DNA from: Candidatus Rhodobacter oscarellae
GTDB lineage: Bacteria > Pseudomonadota > Alphaproteobacteria > Rhodobacterales > Rhodobacteraceae
Direction of reading: 5' to 3'
Length of the DNA: 64,000 nt
NCBI RefSeq assembly: GCF_001078595.1
Contig: NZ_LFTY01000002.1
Span: 2,289,773 to 2,353,772, forward strand
The position numbers and the translations under genes were made by a program. Every line of letters begins with the position of its first letter. Positions within the stretch are counted from its first letter, which is position 1. Below are positions 44,697-52,901 of the stretch, one piece after another. The notes beneath the pieces were generated by a model. It made no database searches, was not told where the DNA came from, and saw only the letters and a list, made by a program, of their open reading frames with translations.

Positions 44697-45938
44697 TTAA
44701 GCCAGCAGCGCCTCATGTTTGACGATATCTCCGCCCTTAATGATGGCCGATACGCCTTCGCCTTGCCCGGAAAGGACCGAGATGTTCTCGAGCGGGTTCG
44801 CCTTGACCAGCAAGACATCCGCGAACGCGCCCGGGTTCAGGGTGCCGAGCTTGCCCTCCATGCGCATCAGCTTGGCGGCAATCTGCGTGGCGGCCGCGAT
44901 CACCATCTGGGTGGGCAGAACCTTGGCGCGCAGTTCGAACTCGCCGGATTGGTGCGGCTGCATGCCGCCCAAAAGGTCGCTGCCATAGGCCATGGGCAGG
45001 CCTGCCTCGGCCATGATGGTCAGGGACTCCAGCCCCTTCAGGCGCACGTCGTCCACCTTGGCGACGGATGCGGCGGGCAGCCCCATGCTGGCCCCCTCGC
45101 TGGCGAGCTTGTCATAGGTGATCAGGGTCGGGCAGGCGATGCAGCCCAGATTGGCCGCAAGCTGGGCCGTCTCGGCCTCGATCAGGTTGCAATGCTCCAG
45201 CGAGTGAATACCGCACTCGACCGCGCGGCGGATGGCCTCGTCCGTGTAGAGATGCGCGGCGGCGTAGGAGCCCACGTTGTTGACCTCCTCGACCATCGCG
45301 ATCAGCTCCTCGCGCGAGAAGCCCAGGAAGTGGATCGGGTCGGTCGGCGAGGAGACGCCGCCATTGGCCATTATCTTGAGAAAATCCGCGCCGGAGCGAA
45401 ACTGTTCCCGGGCCGCCTGACGGACGGCGGGCACGCCGTCGCAAATGACGCCCATGGTGCCCAGCCGGTCCTGATGGCCCTCGGTCGGTGTGCGCTCGAA
45501 GGGGCCGCGCAGGTCGGAATGCCCCCCCGTCTGCGAGAGCGCCTTGCCGCAGATGTTGAGCCTGGGCAGCGCCAGCGGTGCCGCGCCCATCGCCTGCCGG
45601 AAGGCGCCCGTCGCCCCGCCGAGATCCCGAACGGTGGTAAAGCCGCGCATCAGCATGGCGCGCATCTGGTTCATGGCGCCAATCGTGACGATGGGATCGG
45701 GCAGCGCGGCGTTGGCCTTGAGGTTCGCGTCCACGGCGTTGACATGCACATGGGCGTCGATCAGCCCCGGCATCACGAACTGGCCCTTGGCGTCGATCAC
45801 CACGGTCTCGGCGCCGGGGCTTAGGTTCTGGCCCTGCTCCTGCACCTGCCCATCGGCCAGGCGGATATCCACGGCGTCCTGCGGCTGGTCCGTGGTGCCG
45901 TCGACGATGCGGGCAGAGGTGATCAGAATATCAGTCAT
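44697..45938 (-). CDS. Metal-dependent amidohydrolase family protein
   Basis: A 413-residue TIM-barrel hydrolase of the imidazolonepropionase/prolidase-like amidohydrolase group. The metal motif H63-V-H65 lies in MPGLIDAHVHVN; later SLEHCNLI and the GSDLLGGMQPHQ segment supply further ligands, and GTLNPGAFADVLLV is the C-terminal beta-sandwich signature. It is predicted cytosolic and cleaves an amide, cyclic amide or dipeptide-like bond. It lies just behind the TetR gene and opposite a branched-chain-type ABC importer, so it probably degrades the imported compound. Confidence 0.87.
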   Translation of the reverse strand: MTDILITSARIVDGTTDQPQDAVDIRLADGQVQEQGQNLSPGAETVVIDAKGQFVMPGLIDAHVHVNAVDANLKANAALPDPIVTIGAMNQMRAMLMRGFTTVRDLGGATGAFRQAMGAAPLALPRLNICGKALSQTGGHSDLRGPFERTPTEGHQDRLGTMGVICDGVPAVRQAAREQFRSGADFLKIMANGGVSSPTDPIHFLGFSREELIAMVEEVNNVGSYAAAHLYTDEAIRRAVECGIHSLEHCNLIEAETAQLAANLGCIACPTLITYDKLASEGASMGLPAASVAKVDDVRLKGLESLTIMAEAGLPMAYGSDLLGGMQPHQSGEFELRAKVLPTQMVIAAATQIAAKLMRMEGKLGTLNPGAFADVLLVKANPLENISVLSGQGEGVSAIIKGGDIVKHEALLA

Positions 45939-45943
45939 TGGGA

Positions 45944-46594
45944 TTATCCATTCTGTGGCGATAGTGGTTTTATGACGGCTTGCGCCAGAATCATTTCCTC
46001 AAAGGATGCGCAAAACGCGCGGCGGATCTCGGGGGTGGAGCGGTAGATCGACGCGAAGGCGTGGCCGCGCAACAGGTTCGAGGCCATGACCCAGTGCTGA
46101 TCGGCCTCCGCGCCGCCGAACCCCGGCAACTCAAACGTGTCCTGCCAGAACGCGGCAAGCACCACGTACCAATCGTCGACCCCCTCATCGACCAGCGCGC
46201 GCAACTCCGGTTCGGCCCGGGTTTTGACCGCGATATCCATCGAGCCCACGAAGATGTCGCTGCAATAGGCGTCGCGCACGCGCTCGACAAAGTCGGAGCG
46301 CCCGATGCTGCCCTCCCGCAGCGCCTCGCCGAGCGCCCCCAGGCGCTCTGCCATGTCATCCATCAGATCGAAAAAAGCCGCCGCAATCAGATGGTTCTTG
46401 GTGGGGAAGTGATGGAACAAGGCCCCGCGCGAGACCCCGGCCATATTGAGGATCGGCTGGATCGACAGGCCCGTACCACCTTCCAGGATCAGCTGCTGCC
46501 GCGCGGCGCGTTTCAACGCCGCAATTGTCTTATCCTTGTCGCGGCGACGCGTCACGGGGGTGCGCTTGTCGATCGAATTTGTGTCTGCGGCCAT
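45944..46594 (-). CDS. TetR/AcrR family transcriptional regulator
   Basis: A 216-residue regulator: TIAALKRAARQQLILEGGTGLSIQPILNMAGVSRGALFHHFPTKNHLIAAAFFDL is the TetR HTH with its 'HHFPTK' ending. The C-terminal ligand domain is helical. The start at 46594 (MAADTNS) is used because an upstream extension would cross the operator. It is divergent from the importer operon, with an operator-like palindrome between. Confidence 0.9.
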   Translation of the reverse strand: MAADTNSIDKRTPVTRRRDKDKTIAALKRAARQQLILEGGTGLSIQPILNMAGVSRGALFHHFPTKNHLIAAAFFDLMDDMAERLGALGEALREGSIGRSDFVERVRDAYCSDIFVGSMDIAVKTRAEPELRALVDEGVDDWYVVLAAFWQDTFELPGFGGAEADQHWVMASNLLRGHAFASIYRSTPEIRRAFCASFEEMILAQAVIKPLSPQNG

Positions 46595-46603
46595 GTTTAC
46601 AAG

Positions 46604-46621
46604 ATACCGACTAGTTGGTAT
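46604..46621. promoter_or_regulatory. TetR-type operator between tetR-amidohydrolase and ABC importer operons
   Basis: ATACCGACTAGTTGGTAT is an 18-bp palindrome with a single mismatched pair. It lies 10 bases before the tetR start on the minus strand and about 57 bases before the first importer gene. The ACCGACTAGT/ACTAGTCGGT-like core is typical of TetR-family sites. One dimer here could repress both directions. Confidence 0.7.
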
Positions 46622-46677
46622 GTAAGAAAGGAAAAAAGGATACGCGCGGGCTGAAATCTGCGCGTCCGGGGGATCAT

Positions 46678-47445
46678 GTGTCTGTATCATTGCTTAGCGT
46701 TGCAGGTCTGCGCCGTAGCTTCTACGGCGTTCACGCGCTGAATGGGGCGGATCTTGCAGTGCAGGCGGGCACAATCACGGGCCTGATCGGCCCGAACGGC
46801 GCAGGCAAAACCACGGTCTTCAACTGCCTTTCCGGTGTCATCCCTGCCGAGGCCGGGCAGATCACCTTTGACGGCACCCAGATCACAACCTGGCGGCCCG
46901 AACAGATCAGCCAGCGCGGCCTTGTGCGCACCTTCCAGATCGCCCGCGGCTTCCCCAGGCTCACGGTTCTGGAAACCCTGTTGCTACATGGCGAGGCCCA
47001 GCCCGGCGAGGATGTGGTGGCCGCGCTGTTCTCGCCCGGGCGCTGGCGCAAGCGCGAGGCCGAGCTGATCACGCGGGCCGAAGAGGTCGCCGCGCAGCTC
47101 AACCTGACGCATGTGCTGGACAACATGTCCTCTGACCTGTCGGGCGGGCAGAAGAAGCTGCTGGAAATCGGGCGCGCCTTGATGGGGCGGCCCAAGCTGA
47201 TCCTGCTTGATGAGCCCGTTGCGGGGGTGAACCCGACGCTCTCGGGCGAGATCGCCGAGCGCATCGCGGCGCTGCGCGAGACCGGGCTGACCTTTCTGGT
47301 GGTCGAGCATGACATGGAGATTGTCGCGCGCCTGTGCGATCCGGTGATCGTTATGGCCGCGGGCGCGAAGCTGACCGAAGGCAGCTTTGAAGAGGTGGTC
47401 AGCGACCCGCGCGTGCAGGACGCATATCTGGGCCAGCGGGCATGA
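46678..47445 (+). CDS. Branched-chain amino-acid-type ABC transporter ATP-binding protein (LivG-like)
   Basis: A 255-residue ATPase: Walker A GPNGAGKT at 38-45, signature LSGGQKKLLEIGRALMGRP and Walker B LILLDEP followed by VAGVNPTLSGE, the LivG hallmark. The GTG at 46678 with GGGGGA upstream gives a family-like N-terminus (MSVSLLSVAGLRRSFYG); a frame opening at 46615 would start inside the promoter region. It overlaps the next ATPase gene by four bases. Confidence 0.93.
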   Translation: MSVSLLSVAGLRRSFYGVHALNGADLAVQAGTITGLIGPNGAGKTTVFNCLSGVIPAEAGQITFDGTQITTWRPEQISQRGLVRTFQIARGFPRLTVLETLLLHGEAQPGEDVVAALFSPGRWRKREAELITRAEEVAAQLNLTHVLDNMSSDLSGGQKKLLEIGRALMGRPKLILLDEPVAGVNPTLSGEIAERIAALRETGLTFLVVEHDMEIVARLCDPVIVMAAGAKLTEGSFEEVVSDPRVQDAYLGQRA

Positions 47446-48143
47446 TGTTTCAAGCAACAGACGTGGTCGGCGGATACAGCGCTGCGGACGAGATCCTGAA
47501 GGGGCTGACCATCACCGCCGACGCCGGAGAGATCGTGGCCATCGTTGGCCCGAACGGCGCGGGCAAGTCCACCTTCCTCAAGGCCGTCACCGGTGTCTTG
47601 CCCGAGCTCAAGGGGCATATCGAGCTGTATGGCACCAAGCTGAACGGGCGCCGCCCGCGCCAGATCGCCCAGATGGGCGTGGCCTACGTGCCTCAGGAAA
47701 ACAACGTCTTTGCCACCATGACGGTGCGCGAGAACCTTGAGATGGGCGGCTATATCGCCTCGGACCCGGCGCAGCGCATATCCGAGATGTTCGAGCGCTT
47801 CCCAATCCTGGCCGAGAAACGCGGCGATGCCGCGCGCACCCTGTCGGGCGGGCAGCGCCAGATCCTGGCCATGGCGATCGCCATGATGGTCTCGCCCCGG
47901 CTTTTGCTGCTTGATGAGCCCTCGGCGGGGCTTTCGCCCATCGCCGCCACCCAGCTTTTTGAAACGATCAGGGAGATCGCTGCGCAACAGGTCAGCGTCC
48001 TCCTTGTGGAGCAGAATGCCATGGACGCGCTGAACATGTGCGACCGTGCCTACATCCTCACCGCAGGGCAAAATCACGTCACGGGATCCGGCGCCCACCT
48101 GGCCGCCGATCCGGATATTCGGCGCACGTTCCTGGGCGGGTAA
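47442..48143 (+). CDS. Branched-chain amino-acid-type ABC transporter ATP-binding protein (LivF-like)
   Basis: A 233-residue second ATPase of the importer. Walker A is GPNGAGKS, the signature is LSGGQRQILAMAIAMM and Walker B LLLLDEPSAGLSPI has the LivF-type ending. It overlaps the LivG-like gene (ATGA). It pairs with the first ATPase to energise the LivH/LivM-like channel. Confidence 0.94.
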   Translation: MMFQATDVVGGYSAADEILKGLTITADAGEIVAIVGPNGAGKSTFLKAVTGVLPELKGHIELYGTKLNGRRPRQIAQMGVAYVPQENNVFATMTVRENLEMGGYIASDPAQRISEMFERFPILAEKRGDAARTLSGGQRQILAMAIAMMVSPRLLLLDEPSAGLSPIAATQLFETIREIAAQQVSVLLVEQNAMDALNMCDRAYILTAGQNHVTGSGAHLAADPDIRRTFLGG

Positions 48144-48185
48144 GAATATTTAGAGACGAAAGCAAAACAACAGAGAGGATCCACC

Positions 48186-49367
48186 ATGCTGAAACTGAAC
48201 AGACGCGCGTTCCTAAGCGCCAGTGCCGCGACCTTGGCGACCCCTGCTCTCTTGCGGGCGCAATCCGGCGCCATCAAGATCGGCACGCTGACGCCGCTGA
48301 CCGGCGTGGGCGGCACCTACGGCCCATCGATGCGCGATGCGATCCTTGGAGTGGTGGCGCAGGTCAACGAGGCGGGCGGGATCCTGGGGCGCCAGATCGA
48401 AGTTGCCTCCGAAGACACGCAGACCTCGCCCGAGGCCGCCGTGCGCGCGGCGCGCAAGCTGATTGATGTGGATGGGGTCTCTGCCATTCTGGGCACATGG
48501 GCGTCGTCCATCACCACCGCCGTCGCGCCATTGGCCTGGGAAAGCAAGACGATGCTGATGTGCGTCTCGGGGGCCGACAGCATCACCAAGCTGCCGCATC
48601 AGGGTTTCATCTGCCGGACGCAGCCGAATTCGATCCTGCAGATCCAGGTGGCGGGCGACTTCATGGTGGCCGAAGGCGCGACGCAGATGGCCTGGATCGG
48701 GCCGCAGACGCCCTTCGCGGCCTCGTCCATTGATATCCTGGAACAGATCGCCGCGGCCAACGGGGCGGGCATGGAGAGCCTGATCTACGAGGCGGACAAG
48801 TCCACCTATCGCTCCGAGGTCGACCAGATCCTGCGCGGCAAGCCCGACTTCATCATGCTGGGCGGCTACGCGGCGGACAGCACCGTGCTGCTGCGCGACA
48901 TCTGGCAGGCCGGCTATGAGGGCAAGATCATCGGCCCGGCCTATGCGGTGAATGCGGGCCTGCTGGACACGCTGCCCAGTGCGGTGACCGAAGGGATCTA
49001 CACTTGGGAAGGCGCGCCCGCGGTGAACAGCGCGGCCTATGCCAACGTGAAGGCGATCCTGGGCGTGGATGAGGTCGATCCCTATTCGGCGCAAACCTAT
49101 GACCACGCAAGCCTGACCATCCTGGCGATGGCGGCCGGCGGCGACAGCAGCGGCGACACGGTGCGCCAGAACGTGCGCAGCATCAGCCAGGGCGATGGCC
49201 AGATCGTCGAAAGCGCCGTCGACGGCCTGGCAGCGCTTGCGGGCGGCATCAACTACTCCGGCGCATCGGGGCCCTGCGATTTCAACGAGATCGGAGACAT
49301 CACAGGCACGCAATTCGTGTTCAAGACAATCTCGGGCGGCAAGCCGTCGGAATACAAACGGGTCTGA
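48186..49367 (+). CDS. ABC transporter substrate-binding protein (Leu/Ile/Val-binding family)
   Basis: A 393-residue periplasmic binding protein. LNRRAFLSASAATLATPALLRA is a Tat-like signal (Arg pair at 6-7), and the mature part starts near IKIGTLTPLTGVGGTYGPSMRDA, the type-I binding-protein fold of the LivK/AmiC family. GAGAGGATCC precedes the ATG. In some relatives such proteins bind amides or urea; together with the amidohydrolase, an amide- or peptide-like ligand is plausible. Confidence 0.92.
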   Translation: MLKLNRRAFLSASAATLATPALLRAQSGAIKIGTLTPLTGVGGTYGPSMRDAILGVVAQVNEAGGILGRQIEVASEDTQTSPEAAVRAARKLIDVDGVSAILGTWASSITTAVAPLAWESKTMLMCVSGADSITKLPHQGFICRTQPNSILQIQVAGDFMVAEGATQMAWIGPQTPFAASSIDILEQIAAANGAGMESLIYEADKSTYRSEVDQILRGKPDFIMLGGYAADSTVLLRDIWQAGYEGKIIGPAYAVNAGLLDTLPSAVTEGIYTWEGAPAVNSAAYANVKAILGVDEVDPYSAQTYDHASLTILAMAAGGDSSGDTVRQNVRSISQGDGQIVESAVDGLAALAGGINYSGASGPCDFNEIGDITGTQFVFKTISGGKPSEYKRV

Positions 49368-49429
49368 TCAAAACAAGGGCCGCTTCCTGGCGGGGGCGGC
49401 CCACTGAATAATCACAAGAGCAGGCATCC

Positions 49430-50293
49430 ATGGACCTCATCCCACAACTTCTGGTGAATGGCATCATCAGCGGAGCGCTTCTGGCGATCCCGGCCATTGG
49501 CTTTACCGCCATCTTCGCCGTTCTGCGCTTTCCGAACTTCTCGGTCGCCAGTCTGGCCACCATCGGGGCCTTTGCGGGATATGCGGCGAATGTCGGGCTG
49601 GGCCTGCCGGCGGTGCCTGCGCTGGTGGCGGCCTTTATGGTGGCGGGTCTGGTGGGGCTGGCCTCGGACGAGATCGCGCTGCGCCCGCTGCGCCCCTATG
49701 GGGCTTTGACGGCGGCGATTGCCTCGATCGCGCTGACCATCGTGCTGGAGAACATGGTGCGCTTTGGCTTTGGCAATGACCTGCGCGGCTATGACCTTCC
49801 GCTTGTGCGGGACTGGCGGATCATGGGCGTGCGCGTGGGCCCGCAGCAGGTGCAGAACCTTGCTCTGGCCCTGGTGATCATGGCGGGGGTCTTTGCGGCC
49901 TTGAAGTTCTCGCGCATCGGCAAGGCCATGCGGGCCGTGGCCGACAACCCCACTCTGGCCGAGCTCAAGGGCATCGACCCGGTGCGCGTGGGGCGCTTGA
50001 CGGTCTTTGTGGCCATGGGGCTGGTTGGCGCGGGCGGCATGCTTTTGGGGCTTGGGACCTCCATCGACCCGCTGACGGGCTTTCGCTTTATCCTGCCGAT
50101 CTTTGCCGCCGCCGTGGTAGGCGGCTTGGGCAGCATACCCGGTGCGGCCCTGGGCGCGATGGTTGTGGGCATTGGCGAGGAGCTGTCGCTGCTTGTCCTG
50201 TCCCCCGCCTATAAGAGCGCCGTGGGCTTTATCGCGATCGTCCTTGTGCTGGCCTTCCGTCCCCGCGGCCTTTTGGGCGAGAGGGCCTACTGA
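49430..50293 (+). CDS. Branched-chain amino-acid-type ABC transporter permease (LivH-like)
   Basis: A 287-residue inner-membrane permease with about eight hydrophobic helices. The family motif is LAELKGIDPVRVGRLTVFVAMGLVGAGGMLLG, followed by PIFAAAVVGGLGSIPGAALGAMVVG near the C-terminus. Its stop overlaps the start of the next permease (TGATG), so both are translated together. Confidence 0.93.
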   Translation: MDLIPQLLVNGIISGALLAIPAIGFTAIFAVLRFPNFSVASLATIGAFAGYAANVGLGLPAVPALVAAFMVAGLVGLASDEIALRPLRPYGALTAAIASIALTIVLENMVRFGFGNDLRGYDLPLVRDWRIMGVRVGPQQVQNLALALVIMAGVFAALKFSRIGKAMRAVADNPTLAELKGIDPVRVGRLTVFVAMGLVGAGGMLLGLGTSIDPLTGFRFILPIFAAAVVGGLGSIPGAALGAMVVGIGEELSLLVLSPAYKSAVGFIAIVLVLAFRPRGLLGERAY

Positions 50294-51198
50294 TGCTAAG
50301 CTACCTTCTTGCCACACTGACATTCGCCGGGGTCTACGCGCTGTTGGCGCTGGGTCTCAACGTGATCTGGGGCATGGCGGGCATGATCAACCTGGGCCTT
50401 GCCGGTTTCTTCGCCCTTGGCGCCTATGCCTCGGCGCTGGCAACGGTGGCGCTTGGCCTGCCGATCATTGTGGGCATTGTCATCGCGATTGCCTTCGCCG
50501 CCGCCGCCGGGGCCTTGCTGTCGCGCCTGACGCTTAATCTGCGCGGCGACTATCTGGCGATTGTGACGCTGGGCTTCAGCGAGGTCATCCGCCTGATCGC
50601 GGCGAACGAGATCTGGCTGACCAATGGCTCGGACGGCATCCCCGGTATCCCGGGCCCGTTGCGCGGGACGCTGACGCCTCTTGAGTTCAACGCGCTGTCC
50701 TGCGCCTTGCTGTTTGCCGCCGTGGGCCTTGCCTGGTGGATGACGGAGCGCCTGCGCCGAGCCCCCTTTGGGCGCGCGTTGCGCGCCATCCGCGATGACG
50801 AAACCGCCGCCGCCGTCGCGGGCAAGCCCGTCAGGCGCTACAAGGTGCAGGCCTTTGCCATCGGCGCGGGGCTTCTGGGGCTTGCCGGTGCGGCCTACGC
50901 GCATTTCACCAGCTATGTGGCCCCTGATATCTTTCGCCCGCTTCTGACGATCTACATCTTCTTGGCCCTCACGGCGGGCGGCACCGGCAACACCAGCGGG
51001 GCTGTCATCGGCGCGTTCTTCGTGATCCTGATCCTTGAGGGCAGCCGCTTCATCGAGCCGCTCTTTCATGGCCTGTCCGGGGCGCAAGGCGCCGCTCTGC
51101 GCGAGATCATCATCGGCAGCAGCCTCATCCTGATAATGCGCATCCGGCCGCAAGGGCTGCTGGCCGAGCGTCCGCCCAAATCCCTAAGGACCCAATAA
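50293..51198 (+). CDS. Branched-chain amino-acid-type ABC transporter permease (LivM-like)
   Basis: A 301-residue second permease. LNVIWGMAGMINLGLAGFFALGAYASAL at the start, LRGDYLAIVTLGFSEVIRLIA, and the cytoplasmic loop FGRALRAIRDDETAAAVAGKPVRRYKVQAFAIGAGLLGLAGA are diagnostic of LivM. It overlaps its neighbours by one base on both sides. Confidence 0.94.
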   Translation: MLSYLLATLTFAGVYALLALGLNVIWGMAGMINLGLAGFFALGAYASALATVALGLPIIVGIVIAIAFAAAAGALLSRLTLNLRGDYLAIVTLGFSEVIRLIAANEIWLTNGSDGIPGIPGPLRGTLTPLEFNALSCALLFAAVGLAWWMTERLRRAPFGRALRAIRDDETAAAVAGKPVRRYKVQAFAIGAGLLGLAGAAYAHFTSYVAPDIFRPLLTIYIFLALTAGGTGNTSGAVIGAFFVILILEGSRFIEPLFHGLSGAQGAALREIIIGSSLILIMRIRPQGLLAERPPKSLRTQ

Positions 51199-51674
51199 TG
51201 GACTGTCTGCGATTGCAAACCCTGGAGACCGCGCCAGACCTCTATGCGGCACTCGACCAGCTTATGGCTGAGATCGTCGGCCATAAACTCTTCACGTTGA
51301 TGGTGATTGATCACGCCACCCGCGAGGCCGCGCGCGTGTACTCCTCCAACCCCGAGGCCTATCCCGTCAAGGGGCGCAAACCCTTGGGCGGTATGGGGGT
51401 TTGGGGCGCGCAGGTCTTGGACAAAGGAATGGCCTATATCGGCGAGGATGCCGACGACCTTCGATCTGTCTTTCCAGACCATGAGACCATTCGCGGGTTG
51501 GGCTGTGAGTCCGTTCTAAATGTGCCCGTCTATGATCAGGATACGGTCATTGGAACCATGAACCTGCTGCACGAGGCGCACTGGTACTGCCTTGCCCACA
51601 TTGCGCGGTGCGCGCCCTTCGCGGCCTCTCTGGCCCCCCGCTTCGCGGCTTGGTCTGCGCAGAGCCATGGCTAA
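51198..51674 (+). CDS. GAF domain protein
   Basis: A 158-residue single GAF domain: LYAALDQLMAEIVGHKLFTLMVI, then GMAYIGEDADDLRSVFPDHETIRGLGCESVLNVPVY and TVIGTMNLLHEAHWY. GAF domains bind small ligands; free-standing ones include free-methionine sulfoxide reductases, but the Cys set for that activity is not evident. It is coupled to the permease by a one-base overlap, as the last gene of the importer operon. Downstream sequence turns into integrase debris, so its C-terminal tail may be altered. Confidence 0.82.
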   Translation: MDCLRLQTLETAPDLYAALDQLMAEIVGHKLFTLMVIDHATREAARVYSSNPEAYPVKGRKPLGGMGVWGAQVLDKGMAYIGEDADDLRSVFPDHETIRGLGCESVLNVPVYDQDTVIGTMNLLHEAHWYCLAHIARCAPFAASLAPRFAAWSAQSHG

Positions 51675-51809
51675 CCCGCGGCGCTGAATTGCGCAGCGTC
51701 CTGCCGCTACTGCGGAATGGGCTGCGTTCGTTGCGAAGACGTCGATTCTGGTGCGCCCAGCATGGGTCCATGTGGACTCGAAGTGAACCTTCAACGTTAT
51801 TAGAATAGC

Positions 51810-52590
51810 CCCGCGCTTGCCGCGCACGCTGATTTCAAGAAGCGTGTCGTCTGTGGCCTCGTCGTGGACAACGGCCACATCACGATACTCCAATCTTTTT
51901 AGCCCATCCGGCCTCAAACCGGTGTTGGCCATAAACAGAACTTTTCATGCACTCGCTGGGCTGCAGCAAGGTCTTTGCCATTGCGGGCCTTGCGAATACG
52001 CGCCCGGGTCGAGGTATACAGCCTCCTATACTCCTCCGGCAAAACCCATGCTCGGTGACTGATCTTCGAGGAACCTCGATAAGGCATCGACATGTCAAGC
52101 AAAGCTTCAATCTATCCTCGACGAATAGCCACCTCCAGAATCTGTCGGAGTACGACAATCTCTTGGTGCAGCGTGCTGTTTGCCGGCTTCTTCGCAAAAT
52201 CGATTAAACGATGCACGCGGTAGTCCTGAATTGCCCCGGCATTGATCTCTGGAAGTGGTGTGTTCCCAAAAAAAGGGATCCAAATAGAGCCGAACTCGGC
52301 GCTCGTGACCATCCACGTATTGACGATTTCTAGTTCCGACAGTCAGAACATCGAATTCTCTTAGGAACTGCTTTGACGCCGTTTTAAACAACGTCCCCGA
52401 GACAAGCGTGCCGTCCCGCTTTGTCCTCATGAGGTTGAGATACCATTCCTCAGCAAAGTCCTTGGCCGCTGAAAGGCTCACCTCTTTATTGAAAACCCGG
52501 CGGTTTTCCCCTGGAGGTAGGTCGAACACTGCCAAATCGGGCCATCAGACCGCTTATTGACGTGCACCTTTCCGCCCAAAATCGAGTGTT
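51810..52590 (-). pseudogene. Decayed tyrosine-type integrase
   Basis: Integrase-like peptides are scattered over three minus-strand frames: SDGPIWQCSTYLQGK, then VSLSAAKDFAEEWYLNLM, then PLPEINAGAIQDYRVHRLIDFA, RKARNGKDLAAAQRVHEKF and MANTGLRPDGLKRLEYRDV (the 'TGLR' catalytic-Arg region). Breaks occur near the A-run at 52267-52273, at a nonsense codon near 52108, near 51940, and near 52520. The C-terminal HxxR/Tyr part is missing. It lies next to the tRNA-Leu 3' end, where the integrase of a tRNA-targeting island belongs. Confidence 0.75.
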
Positions 52591-52702
52591 GTGTTCTGCC
52601 ACTCGCAGCCGACGCTCCGTATGACGCAATGTGTAAGCTCTGTGCAAGGGTATTTCGGATTAGCTATCGCAACCAAGAAATCTGGTAAGCTATTGTCTCT
52701 AT

Positions 52703-52788
52703 TGGTACCCGCGGCCGGACTCGAACCGGCACGGCCTTCCGGCCTAGGGATTTTAAGTCCCCTATGTCTACCATTCCATCACGCGGGC
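52703..52788 (-). tRNA. tRNA-Leu (anticodon TAA)
   Basis: Read on the minus strand, an 86-base gene: acceptor GCCCGCG pairs with CGCGGGT, discriminator A and encoded CCA at 52703-52705. The anticodon loop CTTAAAA gives TAA, the extra arm is class-II size, and the T-arm contains GGTTCGAGTCC. The 3' part (52699-52754) is duplicated at 38011-38066. This copy is intact and so should be functional. Confidence 0.97.
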
Positions 52789-52901
52789 CCGTGACCGTAG
52801 CGCGGCGACCATAGCGGCGCCCGCGGCGGGCGGAAAGAGGCAGATGTGCAGATCGGGCGATTGATCTTGACCTTTCCCGGGCGGGCCAAGATGCTGCCGG
52901 G

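Larger units (their letters stand above)
38011..52754. mobile_element. tRNA-Leu-bounded mosaic genomic island (decayed)
   Basis: The region is delimited by the 56-bp direct repeat at 38011-38066 and 52699-52754, with integrase remnants beside the intact tRNA. Stretches near 38.1-40.4, 43.4-44.7 and 51.7-52.7 kb are visibly more AT-rich and rich in gene debris. The ABC importer, amidohydrolase and fabD segments have the host-like GC-rich codon use. No intact integrase, replication or conjugation gene is present, so it is probably fixed. Confidence 0.65.
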
